Shown: positions 1 to 9,765 of the stretch, piece by piece
Layout: every line of letters starts with the position of its first letter
How positions within the stretch are numbered: position 1 is the first letter of the stretch
DNA from: Clostridiales bacterium
GTDB lineage: Bacteria > Bacillota > Clostridia > Lachnospirales > Lachnospiraceae
Direction: 5' to 3'
NCBI GenBank assembly: GCA_015655075.1
Contig: JAATFT010000033.1
Location: 1-64,000 of the forward strand
Length of the DNA stretch: 64,000 bases
Position numbers and translations under genes: made by a program
Notes under the pieces: model-generated
The model's database searches: none
What the model was told of the DNA's origin: nothing
What the model saw: only the letters and a program-made list of their open reading frames with translations

Positions 1-270
1 AACGACTTCAGGCTCTTCTTGTATCGCGTTTCAATCCGGCCGAGTCAAGTATAATAAAGTTCGCAGTTTCGTAAAGGTATAGAAAAACCATTGGGACTCC
101 GATAAAATGAACGATGTCGAGATATTCAAAGAAAGATTTGATATCCGACGGCTCATGGAAAGAATACCTCAGGTCTCACAGATTTGCTGTTGAAATGTAT
201 ATAAGCCGAATCCGAATAATTATTTATTTTTGCATCCGCAAGCGTTTTCTTAAGCGGCATAACTTTCTCA

Positions 271-372
271 TCAGCAAACCGCTTGCTGAAAAAATGATAA
301 GGAGGTGTAGCATGTTTTTACTAATGAGCATAATTCTGTATCGTCGTCTATTATGAGTATTTTATTCATCAT
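271..372 (-). pseudogene. N-terminal fragment of a response regulator (MMNKILIIDDDTELCSLVKTC then unrelated sequence and stop)
   Basis: Minus-strand translation gives a canonical receiver-domain start (KILIIDDD) that stops matching after ~20 aa. Confidence 0.55.
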
Positions 373-399
373 GAGTTTTTCCTCTTATACCGTTTATCT

Positions 400-525
400 T
401 CAGGTTTCGTTGCATCTTTTGGTATGAGGATTGACTTTATAGACACGAGGTTTCTTTTCCTTTGGTGCCTGTTTTTCTTTATTCTGATTTTTTCTAAATT
501 TCATTATTGAATCTTCTTTTCTCAT
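400..525 (-). pseudogene. N-terminal fragment of a Tn916 Orf13/TcpC-like conjugal transfer protein
   Basis: MRKEDSIMKFRKNQNKEKQAPKEKKPRVYKVNPHTKR then CNET stop; start overlaps the Orf14-like stop (ATGA), as in intact Tn916-family elements. Confidence 0.6.
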
Positions 526-641
526 TTTTTGATTCGTCCTGCTCCGACTATATGCTGTTGCCAGTAGGAGCTTGTTAAGTCGGCATAACTGATAGGATCT
601 CCTGCGTGAAACATTCGGTTATTGCCTAGATAAAAGTGTGG
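522..641 (-). pseudogene. C-terminal fragment of a Tn916 Orf14-like NlpC/P60 cell-wall hydrolase
   Basis: Minus-strand frame reads HFYLGNNRMFHAGDPISYADLTSSYWQQHIVGAGRIKK*; starts directly after the stop of the upstream DUF961 gene. Confidence 0.65.
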
Positions 642-1025
642 CTATTTGTCCGTAGCAGGTTCTTTCTTAGGTGGTTGTGGATTTTTAAAAGAGTTAGAGT
701 TTTTCATCAATACAATATCATCAGCCTTGATATACCAATCTACATCCACCCCTTGAAAGGTAGCAGTAGCGACAGTGTCCGCAATCGGATTGATGATTTC
801 CACCCGTGTGTTATAGTCAAATTCTTTCAAAGGAACACTGGCTGGAATACTCACTTGTATCATGCGTTCTTGTCCTTTAGATTTAAGGTCATAGGTATGT
901 TCCTTGATTTCATCTGATACCGTACCATCTTCATTTTGTACTCGTACTTCACGACGGAGTGCAGAGAATTTCAATTCCCCAAACGTAGCGTCTTTATTTA
1001 ATACAATGCCATTAGGTAATCTCAT
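642..1025 (-). CDS. DUF961 family protein, Tn916 Orf22-like
   Basis: MRLPNGIVLNKDATFGELKFSALRREVR...; second of two adjacent DUF961-type genes. Confidence 0.8.
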   Translation of the reverse strand: MRLPNGIVLNKDATFGELKFSALRREVRVQNEDGTVSDEIKEHTYDLKSKGQERMIQVSIPASVPLKEFDYNTRVEIINPIADTVATATFQGVDVDWYIKADDIVLMKNSNSFKNPQPPKKEPATDK

Positions 1026-1043
1026 AATATTTCCTCTCTTTCT

Positions 1044-1358
1044 TTATTCTTTAATCATGTCATCAGTATGCAAAATATAATTGGTAAAACCACGAGTGCC
1101 GATTTTATAGCCCTTTGTGGTAATACGTGGATTGATTAACTTCACACGTTCCTCAAAGGCGAAATGTTTTTCCCCAGCTTCAGCAGGAAGTACCACTACA
1201 ATATCATCTGCCCTTTGAACGTCAGAGTAGAGGTTATAGCTTCGAGATAAGACGGTTAGTTGTCCGTTGATTCTTCGCTGTTCGATTTTATCCTCGCCAG
1301 CGTATTCCAAATTTCCAAAAGTTTTCTCCATGTCGGGAATCACAAATTTAAGTTCCAT
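1044..1358 (-). CDS. DUF961 family protein, Tn916 Orf23-like
   Basis: MELKFVIPDMEKTFGNLEYAGEDKIEQRRINGQLTVLSRSYNLYSDVQRADDIVVVLP... Confidence 0.8.
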   Translation of the reverse strand: MELKFVIPDMEKTFGNLEYAGEDKIEQRRINGQLTVLSRSYNLYSDVQRADDIVVVLPAEAGEKHFAFEERVKLINPRITTKGYKIGTRGFTNYILHTDDMIKE

Positions 1359-1493
1359 ATTTTTACCTATCCTTTCTGTTTTATGGTTGAATGAATCTTA
1401 TTTGTTGTGGTCATACACGGTGGGGAACGACCTTTAGTTTCTTGTTTTGGTGTTTTCGTAGTATCACGTCCTTTCAAAATTGGGTAAAAAAAT

Positions 1494-1517
1494 AGACACC
1501 TCATTTTTGAAGTGTCT
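1494..1517. terminator. Stem-loop AGACACCTCA-tttt-TGAAGTGTCT
   Basis: 10-bp arms with one G-T wobble; T/A-rich flanks. Confidence 0.5.
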
Positions 1518-1701
1518 ACCTTTTACATATTCAATTTTTTATTGGAAGTATCTGTGTTTCTTCTCTTTTCAAGGATAAATCGTCGTATCAAAGCTCATTC
1601 ATAAGTAGTAAATTGATTGGTTTTGTCCTTGATAAAGTTTGATAAGTCCAGTGTTTATACGGATAATTCGATTTTCATACTATTTTAATAACAAAAAGAT
1701 A

Positions 1702-1730
1702 TTGACATCGACATAAAATAAGTGTACTAT
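1702..1730 (+). promoter_or_regulatory. Sigma-A-type promoter TTGACA-17-TACTAT upstream of the GntR gene; the overlapping GTGTACTATATAACTAGTTCACTA resembles a YtrA-type operator
   Basis: Direct motif match; spacing 17. Confidence 0.7.
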
Positions 1731-1786
1731 ATAACTAGTTCACTAATGACAAAGTGCAGCGAGCAGTTTTTAGAATACTTAACCCT

Positions 1787-1868
1787 ACAAGTAAGTTCCC
1801 CGCTTCTTAGCGAAGCGTAAGCGGTGGGTTTGTGACTTACTTGTTTCGGTCGGAGAGTGGGCTCCGAC
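1787..1868 (+). other. Structured leader or mobile-element end: hairpins ACAAGTAAGT...ACTTACTTGT and GTCGGAG...CTCCGAC
   Basis: Two perfect-arm inverted repeats between promoter and GntR start. Confidence 0.45.
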
Positions 1869-1955
1869 TGAAATACCAGCATAGCAGGTATGGTTATGAG
1901 CAAGTAGCACAGGGGGAGTTTCTGAGAGTACTCTATTAAAGAAAGGAGGAAGCGA

Positions 1956-2324
1956 ATGGAATTTGACAATAATATTCCAATATATCTTCAGGTTATTCAT
2001 GATATAAAAAAGGATATGGTGAACGGTGTTTTGGCCATGGGAGAGAAGCTTCCGTCCGGGAGGGAACTGGCTTTCAAATATAAAATAAATCCCAATACCG
2101 CAAACCGTATTTATAAGGAGATGGAAGCGGAAGAAATATGTTTTACAAAAAGAGGGCGGGGCACCTATGTTACGGAGGATAAAGAAAAAATGAAAAATGT
2201 CAGGGAAGAGATGGCGGGTTCCCTCCTTGCCAATTTTTTTGAAGGCATGAGGCAGTTAGGATTTACAAAAGAAGAGGTAATACAATTGCTGGAAAATAAA
2301 TATGATGCAAACAATAAACAGTAA
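1956..2324 (+). CDS. GntR family (YtrA-like) transcriptional regulator
   Basis: NNIPIYLQVIHDIKKDMVNGVLAMGEKLPSGRELAFKYKINPNTANRIYKEME. Confidence 0.85.
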   Translation: MEFDNNIPIYLQVIHDIKKDMVNGVLAMGEKLPSGRELAFKYKINPNTANRIYKEMEAEEICFTKRGRGTYVTEDKEKMKNVREEMAGSLLANFFEGMRQLGFTKEEVIQLLENKYDANNKQ

Positions 2325-2443
2325 TTCATTGGGAATTTCCATATCCCAGAACAATAGGAAATGGCCTGATAAGGAAGAGATTCAGTTAAAATCGGCAGCC
2401 GCCTCCGGCGGATGTGCCCAATATGCATAATAGGAGTGTGAAT

Positions 2444-3133
2444 ATGATATTACAATGTAATGATCTGGTTAAAAAGTACATCAACAAAACAGCAGTAAAC
2501 GGCATTAATTTTGATGCGGAAAAAGGCAAAATCTATGCTTTGCTCGGGCCTAACGGAAGCGGTAAAACTACCCTCATGAAAATAATCGCGGGATTGGTAA
2601 AACCAACCAGCGGCACCCTTACGTATAAAGGAAACCCAATCGGGGTGGAATCCAAGAAAAGAGTGGCATATATGTCTACGGAACCGTTTTTCTATAATTT
2701 TATGTCCGTGGAAGACGTGGGTAAATATTATAAGGATTTCTTTGAGGATTTTGATGTAAAGCGTTATGAAGAATTAATTGAAAGAATGGAATTGGGAATG
2801 AAGGATAAAACAAAAACCCTGTCCTCCGGTCTGGCGGCTAAGCTGAAAATAGCGGCTACCCTGGCCAGAAAAGCCGAACTCTATATGCTGGATGAGCCGC
2901 TCAATGGAATTGATATTATAGCAAGGGAAAAGATTATTAATACGATACTGGAATCTGCAAGGGAAGATTCCAGCATGTTAATTTCCAGCCATTTGGTGGA
3001 TGAACTGGAAAAGATTATAGACAATGCGGTGTTCATAAAAAACGGCTCTGTCGTTTTATACGGCGATGCAGAAGAACTGCGTGCCTCCCATGGCAAATCA
3101 ATTGTAGAATTATACAAGGAAATCTATGCATAA
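2444..3133 (+). CDS. ABC transporter ATP-binding protein
   Basis: Walker A GPNGSGKTT, Walker B LYMLDEPLNGID; start set to the MILQCNDLVKKY Met. Confidence 0.9.
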   Translation: MILQCNDLVKKYINKTAVNGINFDAEKGKIYALLGPNGSGKTTLMKIIAGLVKPTSGTLTYKGNPIGVESKKRVAYMSTEPFFYNFMSVEDVGKYYKDFFEDFDVKRYEELIERMELGMKDKTKTLSSGLAAKLKIAATLARKAELYMLDEPLNGIDIIAREKIINTILESAREDSSMLISSHLVDELEKIIDNAVFIKNGSVVLYGDAEELRASHGKSIVELYKEIYA

Positions 3134-3255
3134 AAGGGAAATGTGAAGAAAAAGACATCTTCCTGTTATTCTTAAGATGCCGCTTAGCGGCATCATGACG
3201 GGAAGGTTGAAAGAAAAAATAATACGAAGAAAGGCAAATGCAATGGGTGAAAAAA

Positions 3256-4011
3256 ATGTTAAAATTAATGAAATATGAATTTAGAAAACAGGCGTTTTCA
3301 AAGCTTATCATTTTAATTTTAGTGGGATTAATCGAAATATTATTCTTTTTTGGGGTAGTAACGGACAATGAAGAAATGATAGCCGTTGCTATGGGATTTT
3401 TAGCTATATTTACAGGAGGTGCGCTATTTTTCCTGGCGTTTGAGTCCATCCTAACTTATTCAAACGACCTAAAGCAGAAAAGCAGCTATATGCTGTTTTT
3501 AACGCCGAATACCAGTTACAGTATTGTAGGCGCCAAAGTTTTATCAGCAGGGCTTCAGATTATCCTGGCAGGCATAGTCTTCTTTGTCATATTTGCAATA
3601 AACGGCGGAGTGCTGATTGTAAAATATGATGCAATTGCGGAGGTGAAGAAGATGATATTACAATTGGCAGATCAGTTTTTTCAATTAAAAATTAGATTTA
3701 CTGACATAGCGTCCGTTGTTGGACAAGTGATAATAAGCTGGATCAGTACAATAACAGTTGCATTTTTCTCAATTACTTTAAGTACAACGTTTTTAGCCAA
3801 CAAAAAGTTTAAAGGTATGGTAAGCTTTATTATATTTATTGTATTAAATGTATTATATAATAAAATTACCGATTTGATTCTTGGTGATGTTACAAAGTAT
3901 TCGGCCAATGTCAGCACCTATTTTATCGGGAATAGTATCATTTTGCTTGCCGCCATTATTCTCACCTATATGGGCACCGCATGGATGCTTGATAAAAAGG
4001 TAAGTGTATAA
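3256..4011 (+). CDS. ABC-2 type membrane permease
   Basis: Multi-TM hydrophobic protein immediately downstream of the ATPase. Confidence 0.75.
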   Translation: MLKLMKYEFRKQAFSKLIILILVGLIEILFFFGVVTDNEEMIAVAMGFLAIFTGGALFFLAFESILTYSNDLKQKSSYMLFLTPNTSYSIVGAKVLSAGLQIILAGIVFFVIFAINGGVLIVKYDAIAEVKKMILQLADQFFQLKIRFTDIASVVGQVIISWISTITVAFFSITLSTTFLANKKFKGMVSFIIFIVLNVLYNKITDLILGDVTKYSANVSTYFIGNSIILLAAIILTYMGTAWMLDKKVSV

Positions 4012-4028
4012 CATTTGTATTATCTGGT

Positions 4029-4061
4029 GCGACGTCAAAAATATTTGTATTTTGACGTCGC
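4029..4061. other. Perfect 12-bp inverted repeat GCGACGTCAAAA / TTTTGACGTCGC downstream of the ABC operon
   Basis: Direct reading; no following T-run, so terminator function is uncertain. Confidence 0.5.
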
Positions 4062-4370
4062 AGGCTATTCATATCAGGGTGAATCATCACAATTTCTTAA
4101 AAGAACAGATGATTTGCCCTAATTCTTTAGTTTTAAGCTCGGGGTGTTTCATTTAGGCTAAGCAGACATCACAGGAATAAGCTTAGGAGTGTTAAATATA
4201 TCCGCCGTTATTGAGAGCCTCAGAAAGAGAAAAGAATCAGATACCGGTTAAATAGAGACAGCCGGATTCAAAAAACAGGACTGACGATTCCTGTTAACCC
4301 TGTTTTTAAAAGTAAACACACTCCAGGCAGCGGAAAGGCGGGCAATTTTCGTGCTAATGTATGGAAACAA

Positions 4371-6695
4371 TCACTCAACGCTTTTCAGCGAAGCCACCAT
4401 ATCAATGCTTTTGAATTTTCGCCCCATGACATAATTAACAAGCATTGTGAATGCAAGCATAAAAACGAAACCTACAGCGATGCTGAAAACAGCAATTAAC
4501 GGCGAAATTTCCAAATCCGGCGTTGTCGCCTGATCAAGTATGGCGCGAAGCAGCAAAGTGCCGATGATGTAGCCAAAAGGCAACCCAAATACGGTAATCC
4601 AAATGTTTTCGCGCAGTACCAGCCTTTTCATCTCATTTCTATGAAATCCCAAGACTTTCAGCGTCGCAAGCTCACGGGTTCTCTCATAGTAGTTCATGCG
4701 CCCAAGTACCATCATAACGGCAAAGGCAAGCAGGCCGGAAAACAAAATTAATATAACTTGAAAACCCTGCAAACTTTCTAAAACAATCAGCATGTTGTCT
4801 CGCATTTCTTCCTTTGTTTCGACCAGTGAAATTCTCGGATCACTTTTCAGTTTATTTAAGTCAAGCTCCTGCCCGTTTATCAGCAGCGTCCTTACAAGGA
4901 ACGGGAGGTCTGATACCTTTGAAAAAGCGGTTTTACCTATATAGACTTCATTTCCCACAGGAAAATCCACAATACTCGCAACTTTCAGTGCGATGACTGT
5001 TCCATCCAGGCTTTCTGCCGTGACCGTATCACCTACATCCACATTAAGAGCGTTCGCCATTCTTGGAGTGATCAGCGCCCCGTCCTCCGGCAAATGGACT
5101 GCGTTGCCCTCTGTGTCCTTGAAGTTGAGGCTTTTTTGCCTATCATCCATCACGACAAGATAGGGGCTCTGTACATTGCCGCCTTCACCATACAGATAAA
5201 CGCTGAACGCCATTGTCGCATCGATATTCCGTGCACTGTTCAGCATATCATAAATATCGGAAAGCTGTTCGCCGGTCGAGGGAGTTCGGAGCTTGATTTC
5301 CAAGTTATACTGTACTGTTTCATCAAATGCCTTGTCGAGCATCGCGTTAATAGAATTCATCAGCCCGAAGCCACACAGAATCAGGGAAGTGGAGCCGATA
5401 ATGCCGACAAGCCCCATGAGCATCCGCACCTTGTTACGGAACAGGTTTCTTGTCACGATTTTTCCGCTGAAACTTAAGCTGCGCCAAAATGGTGCGATTC
5501 GTTCCAGCAGAATCCGGTGACCATGTGCCGGCGGCTTTGGCCGCATCAGCGCAGCAGGTGTCAATTTAAGTGATTTACGGCAGGAGAGCATTGTTGCACC
5601 GCAGGTAACCGCCGCCACGCAGAGTACCGACATGAAGAAGTGCGGCGTAAAGGGCGTGACACCGGTCGCTTCTATTGTGTAATAGGTAATCCCAATGCTG
5701 TACAGGGATTCTGCAATCAGGTATCTGGCAATGACCCATCCCAAAATCATGCTTGGAATGGTGATCAATCCCCCCAAAAGCGCGTATCGTCCTGTGATTT
5801 TCTTTTTGGAGTAGCCTAAAGAACGAAGTGTTCCCAAATGCTGGCGCTGATTCTCCATCATGCGGGATACGGTAATCCATGTCACAAGGGCCGCCGTCAG
5901 AAAAAAAGCGATGGAAAACAATAGCCCAATTTGTTTTACACCGGTCATAGCGTCTGCAACCTTTCGGTAGCTTGTCTGATGATGGCGGCTGAGAATATTG
6001 GTGCCTTCAAACGTTTCACGTACTTTATTCGAAATTTCTTCTTGTGAAAGATTTGCTCCTTCATGGACAGTCAGGATGATTTCATTGAAAGCAACGTCCG
6101 GTAAAGAGGAAGCGTTTGTGTAGGCAAATCCATATTTGTGGTAGTCGGGAATGGTTAAACCTTCCGGTGCATAGTAGACGTACTCCACATCGCGGACAAT
6201 CCCTTTGATCAGCCATTGCGTCTGCCTGTCATCTTCTCCCGTTGTAATCCTATCGCCGACAGACAGTCCGTGGGCCTGGGCAAAGCGGTTGTCAAGCAAA
6301 AGGGCGTTTGTTTCACTTCCGTCCAGCTTGCTGCCGTCCAAAAGCTCCGGCATATTGATTATGGCCGCTTCATCAACTGCATGTATATGAAGCACCGCGC
6401 CTGAGGCACCGGGCAGTGAAATGTCGGTTACTTTCCGGCGCTGTGCCTCTTGGATTTCGGCCAAAGACCGTATGTTATCCAAGTCGGAAGCGGAAATTTC
6501 CGCTTTATAAATCCAGTAATCAGCAAGATTTGCGCGCTTGTAATAATCGGCCACTTCATTTTCAACCGTACTCACATACAGGTTTATGCCGCTAAACAGG
6601 GCAATCCCCAGCGAACATATGCACACGATCGCAAAAAATGACCAGCGGTTTTCCCTCGTGTCCCGAAAAACCTTCTTTTGAAGCATATCTACCAT
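4371..6695 (-). CDS. FtsX-like ABC transporter permease (774 aa)
   Basis: Two FtsX-type TM blocks, e.g. ALVTWITVSRMMENQRQHLGTLRSLGYSKKKI and LGRMNYYERTRELATLKVLGF. Confidence 0.9.
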   Translation of the reverse strand: MVDMLQKKVFRDTRENRWSFFAIVCICSLGIALFSGINLYVSTVENEVADYYKRANLADYWIYKAEISASDLDNIRSLAEIQEAQRRKVTDISLPGASGAVLHIHAVDEAAIINMPELLDGSKLDGSETNALLLDNRFAQAHGLSVGDRITTGEDDRQTQWLIKGIVRDVEYVYYAPEGLTIPDYHKYGFAYTNASSLPDVAFNEIILTVHEGANLSQEEISNKVRETFEGTNILSRHHQTSYRKVADAMTGVKQIGLLFSIAFFLTAALVTWITVSRMMENQRQHLGTLRSLGYSKKKITGRYALLGGLITIPSMILGWVIARYLIAESLYSIGITYYTIEATGVTPFTPHFFMSVLCVAAVTCGATMLSCRKSLKLTPAALMRPKPPAHGHRILLERIAPFWRSLSFSGKIVTRNLFRNKVRMLMGLVGIIGSTSLILCGFGLMNSINAMLDKAFDETVQYNLEIKLRTPSTGEQLSDIYDMLNSARNIDATMAFSVYLYGEGGNVQSPYLVVMDDRQKSLNFKDTEGNAVHLPEDGALITPRMANALNVDVGDTVTAESLDGTVIALKVASIVDFPVGNEVYIGKTAFSKVSDLPFLVRTLLINGQELDLNKLKSDPRISLVETKEEMRDNMLIVLESLQGFQVILILFSGLLAFAVMMVLGRMNYYERTRELATLKVLGFHRNEMKRLVLRENIWITVFGLPFGYIIGTLLLRAILDQATTPDLEISPLIAVFSIAVGFVFMLAFTMLVNYVMGRKFKSIDMVASLKSVE

Positions 6696-7438
6696 TTGAT
6701 TCCCTCCAAATCCGCGAGAGATTCCTGTACGCTTTCCCTGACCAACTTGCCGTTTTTCATTTCAATCAGCCGGTTGGCAATCGGCACCAAAAGAGAATTG
6801 TGTGTGACGATAATCACGGTTTTTCCCATCTTGCGGCTTATGTCGGACAAAACCCCGAGAATGGTTTTGCCCGTTTCGGTATCCAATGCGCCGGTAGGCT
6901 CGTCGCAGAGAAGCAAGTCCGGGTTTTTGCAGACAGCCCTCGCAATTGCGACGCGCTGCTGCTCGCCGCCCGAAAGCTGCGCCGGAAAATTATGAATCCT
7001 ATCTTTTAAGCCTACAATCCGTAAGGCTTCCTCCGGCTCCAGCGGCGATTTGCATACCTGCTTTGCAAGCTCGACATTCTCGACGGCAGTCAGATTCGGT
7101 ATGAGATTGTAGAACTGAAAAACGAACCCGATTTTGTAACGCCGATAGTCGGTCAATTCTAAATCATTCATCGTTGTAATGTCCTGCTCCGCAAAAAGTA
7201 TTTTCCCGGAGGTAGCAGTTTCCATGCCTCCCAACAGGTTCAGCACGGTGGTTTTACCCGCCCCGCTGGGACCGAGTATGATGCAAAGCTCACCACTGCC
7301 GACCCTAAACGATACCTGATTTGCCGCGCGAATGCTCACCTCGCCCATCTTGTAATCCTTACTCACGTTATTAAAAATAATATCCGCCATGTCTACGCCT
7401 CTTTCAATATATGAACTATAATTTCTTTTGTGGTTCAT
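6689..7438 (-). CDS. ABC transporter ATP-binding protein (LolD/MacB type)
   Basis: GPSGAGKTT, LSGGEQQRVAIARA, LLLCDEPTGALD; overlaps the permease start by 7 bp. Confidence 0.93.
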   Translation of the reverse strand: MNHKRNYSSYIERGVDMADIIFNNVSKDYKMGEVSIRAANQVSFRVGSGELCIILGPSGAGKTTVLNLLGGMETATSGKILFAEQDITTMNDLELTDYRRYKIGFVFQFYNLIPNLTAVENVELAKQVCKSPLEPEEALRIVGLKDRIHNFPAQLSGGEQQRVAIARAVCKNPDLLLCDEPTGALDTETGKTILGVLSDISRKMGKTVIIVTHNSLLVPIANRLIEMKNGKLVRESVQESLADLEGIKW

Positions 7439-7442
7439 ATAT
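7407..7442. promoter_or_regulatory. Palindrome ATATATGAAC-N16-GTTCATATAT in the divergent ABC/TetR intergenic region, candidate operator
   Basis: 10-bp perfect inverted repeat; a further half-site-like TATAGTTCAT lies at about 7505. Confidence 0.55.
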
Positions 7443-7523
7443 TACCATATTCGGCATTGACGTGTCAAGGGGTTTGTGTTAAAATATGTACATTAAAGGT
7501 TTTTATAGTTCATAATTATAGAG

Positions 7524-8144
7524 GTGATTTCATTGGACGGTTTTGAAAGAAGAAGAAATGATAAGAAAAAAGCCATCATGCAGACGGCTTTGAAGTTGTT
7601 TGATCAATATGGGTTTGACAGGGTAACGGTAACCGAAATTGCGGAAAAAGCGCATGTTTCTAAGGTTTCCGTCTACAAATTTTTTGAGAGCAAGGACAAC
7701 CTCCGGCGTATCATCATAAAGGATATGCTGGATGGAAGCATCGAAAAAATAAAGGCCCTGCTTGAAAAAGAGGGGAACTTCATTGATAAAGTTGAGGAAT
7801 ATATTCAAATCCGAACCTGGTATTATGGCGAATATAGCTTGCAATTCTTTTTTGACGCCATTGAAAGCGACCCAGAGCTCCGGGAATACCTCGATGATTT
7901 CAACGCCGCCAATAAACGGTTTTTTATGACATTCATAGAGGATGGTAAACGTTCCGGCGTTTTTTCGCCGGATGCATCCGACACCGCTATCGAGATCTAT
8001 ATTGATATGATTCAAACGTATTTATTGCATAACAGGGAAATCCGGAACAGGATTGAGCGCAATCCCAAATTAGTGCGGGAGCTCAATATGCTATTTATGG
8101 ATGGGTTGATCAGGGGAAAAGATATTGATCCTTTAGTTAAATGA
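7524..8144 (+). CDS. TetR/AcrR family transcriptional regulator
   Basis: KKAIMQTALKLFDQYGFDRVTVTEIAEKAHVSKVSVYKFFESKDNL. Confidence 0.9.
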   Translation: MISLDGFERRRNDKKKAIMQTALKLFDQYGFDRVTVTEIAEKAHVSKVSVYKFFESKDNLRRIIIKDMLDGSIEKIKALLEKEGNFIDKVEEYIQIRTWYYGEYSLQFFFDAIESDPELREYLDDFNAANKRFFMTFIEDGKRSGVFSPDASDTAIEIYIDMIQTYLLHNREIRNRIERNPKLVRELNMLFMDGLIRGKDIDPLVK

Positions 8145-8365
8145 TTTCTTAGAAATTCTGGCAGTTTCCAGCTGCGACTTGTACAGGCAGCGAAGTTCTC
8201 TCATTAAAATGACATCATAGTAATCTGAATTCCTGCTACAGAAAAATGTCTTATCTGATGGAAGGCTCGGGTTTTGTAAGATTTTAAGGTTCCAAAACTA
8301 AGCTCGAAGTTTCTTAGTCGCTGCATAGCAGTTTCAATAAGTTCTTTTTTCAATATCTGTTCCAT
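8145..8365 (-). pseudogene. Frameshifted N-terminal fragment resembling a tyrosine-recombinase-type integrase
   Basis: Minus strand: MEQILKKELIETAMQRLRNFELSFGTLKSYKTRAFHQIRHFSVA, frameshift, NSDYYDVILMRELRCLYKSQLETARISKKSFN*; preceded by a GGAGG RBS. Confidence 0.4.
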
Positions 8366-8567
8366 ATATACCTCCATAAAATAAATTTGACTGCTGTCAA
8401 TTTAAATATCATGTATAAGGCCTTGGAATTATAAAGAAAGAAAAATGGGATTGACAAATATAACACAGACTCGTATTATAAAATTCGGATTAAATTATAG
8501 GTAATATAAAAAATGATAACAGCAATATATAAAACGGGAGTCAAAAACGGAAAGGCATGGATGTTAT

Positions 8568-9692
8568 ATGATTTATTTAGATTATGCGGCTAATACACCG
8601 GTAGACAAAGAGGTATTGGATACATTTTATGATATTTCTTTAGAATATATAGGCAATCCTAATTCACCCCACAGTTTAGGCAATAAGGCAGGGCTGCGGA
8701 TGGAACAATCCACGAAGCAGATTGCGGGTCTGCTGGGAGCCAAAGAAAACGAAGTAATTTATACCTCGGGAGCCAGTGAATCCAACAATCTGGCCATAAA
8801 AGGCATAGCAAACAGTTATAGGAGATATGGAAAACACATTATTACCACATATTTGGAGCATGCCTCCGTGACCGGTCCGGTGACTGCTTTGCAAAATGAT
8901 GGTTTTGAAGTGGATTTTGTTAATCTGACGGAGAACGGGCAGATAGATTTAGAGCATTTGAAAGAGTTGATAAGAGAGGATACCATACTGGTTTCCGTTT
9001 GTCTGGTGGACAGTGAAGTAGGAACCATACAACCGGTCGGCGATATCAGCAGAATTATGGAAGGTAAATCTCACTGCTTTTTTCATGTGGATGCCACCCA
9101 GGGGGTGGGTAAGATACCGGTGAGCTTTAAAAATATGGATCTAATGACATTTTCCGGCCATAAGTTTTATGGGTTAAACGGGTGCGGCGTACTGATAAAA
9201 AAGGAATCCGTTATGCTGGAACCCTTGATTCACGGAGGATTGAGTACTACAACCTTCCGCAGCGGGACCCCCATGCTTGCGCTTGGAGCGGCTACGGAAA
9301 AAGCGCTTACCATAGCTTTAGATAATCTTACCTCCCGCTATGATTATGTGAAGGCGTTCAACATAAAATTACGCGAGGCATTCAAAGCTTATAATAATAT
9401 TAAGATAAATACCCCCGCGGAAGGTTCCCCCTATCTATTAAATATCAGTATAAAAGGGGTAAATACCAATCAACTCCAGAACGAGTTAAGTAACAGAGGT
9501 ATTTGTGTGGCTACCAAATCCGCCTGCTGTGCGCCTAGTACGGTATCCAGGCCGGTATATGCGATGACAAAGGACAGAAAGCTGGCGTTATCCACCTTGC
9601 GTATCAGTTTAAGCCATTTAACGACGGAGGAAGAGATTAATTTATTTCTGGATTGCTTTAAACAGGTATTACAGGTGAAACATAAGTCATAA
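8568..9692 (+). CDS. Cysteine desulfurase (class V aminotransferase, NifS/IscS-like)
   Basis: IYLDYAANTPV, SGASESNNLAIKG, HVDATQGVGKIP, FSGHKFYGLNGCGVL, SACCAPS. Confidence 0.92.
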   Translation: MIYLDYAANTPVDKEVLDTFYDISLEYIGNPNSPHSLGNKAGLRMEQSTKQIAGLLGAKENEVIYTSGASESNNLAIKGIANSYRRYGKHIITTYLEHASVTGPVTALQNDGFEVDFVNLTENGQIDLEHLKELIREDTILVSVCLVDSEVGTIQPVGDISRIMEGKSHCFFHVDATQGVGKIPVSFKNMDLMTFSGHKFYGLNGCGVLIKKESVMLEPLIHGGLSTTTFRSGTPMLALGAATEKALTIALDNLTSRYDYVKAFNIKLREAFKAYNNIKINTPAEGSPYLLNISIKGVNTNQLQNELSNRGICVATKSACCAPSTVSRPVYAMTKDRKLALSTLRISLSHLTTEEEINLFLDCFKQVLQVKHKS

Positions 9693-9765
9693 CGGGTTTA
9701 TACGGCTTTCATGAATCTGGAGGCGGTATCGGCGTATAATTAAAGAGGTTAGACGGGAGCGGATT

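Noticed and set aside
4814-6995. Multiple plus-strand ORFs inside the FtsX permease and ATPase genes
   Set aside because: Antisense to confidently identified coding sequence and without recognisable domains.
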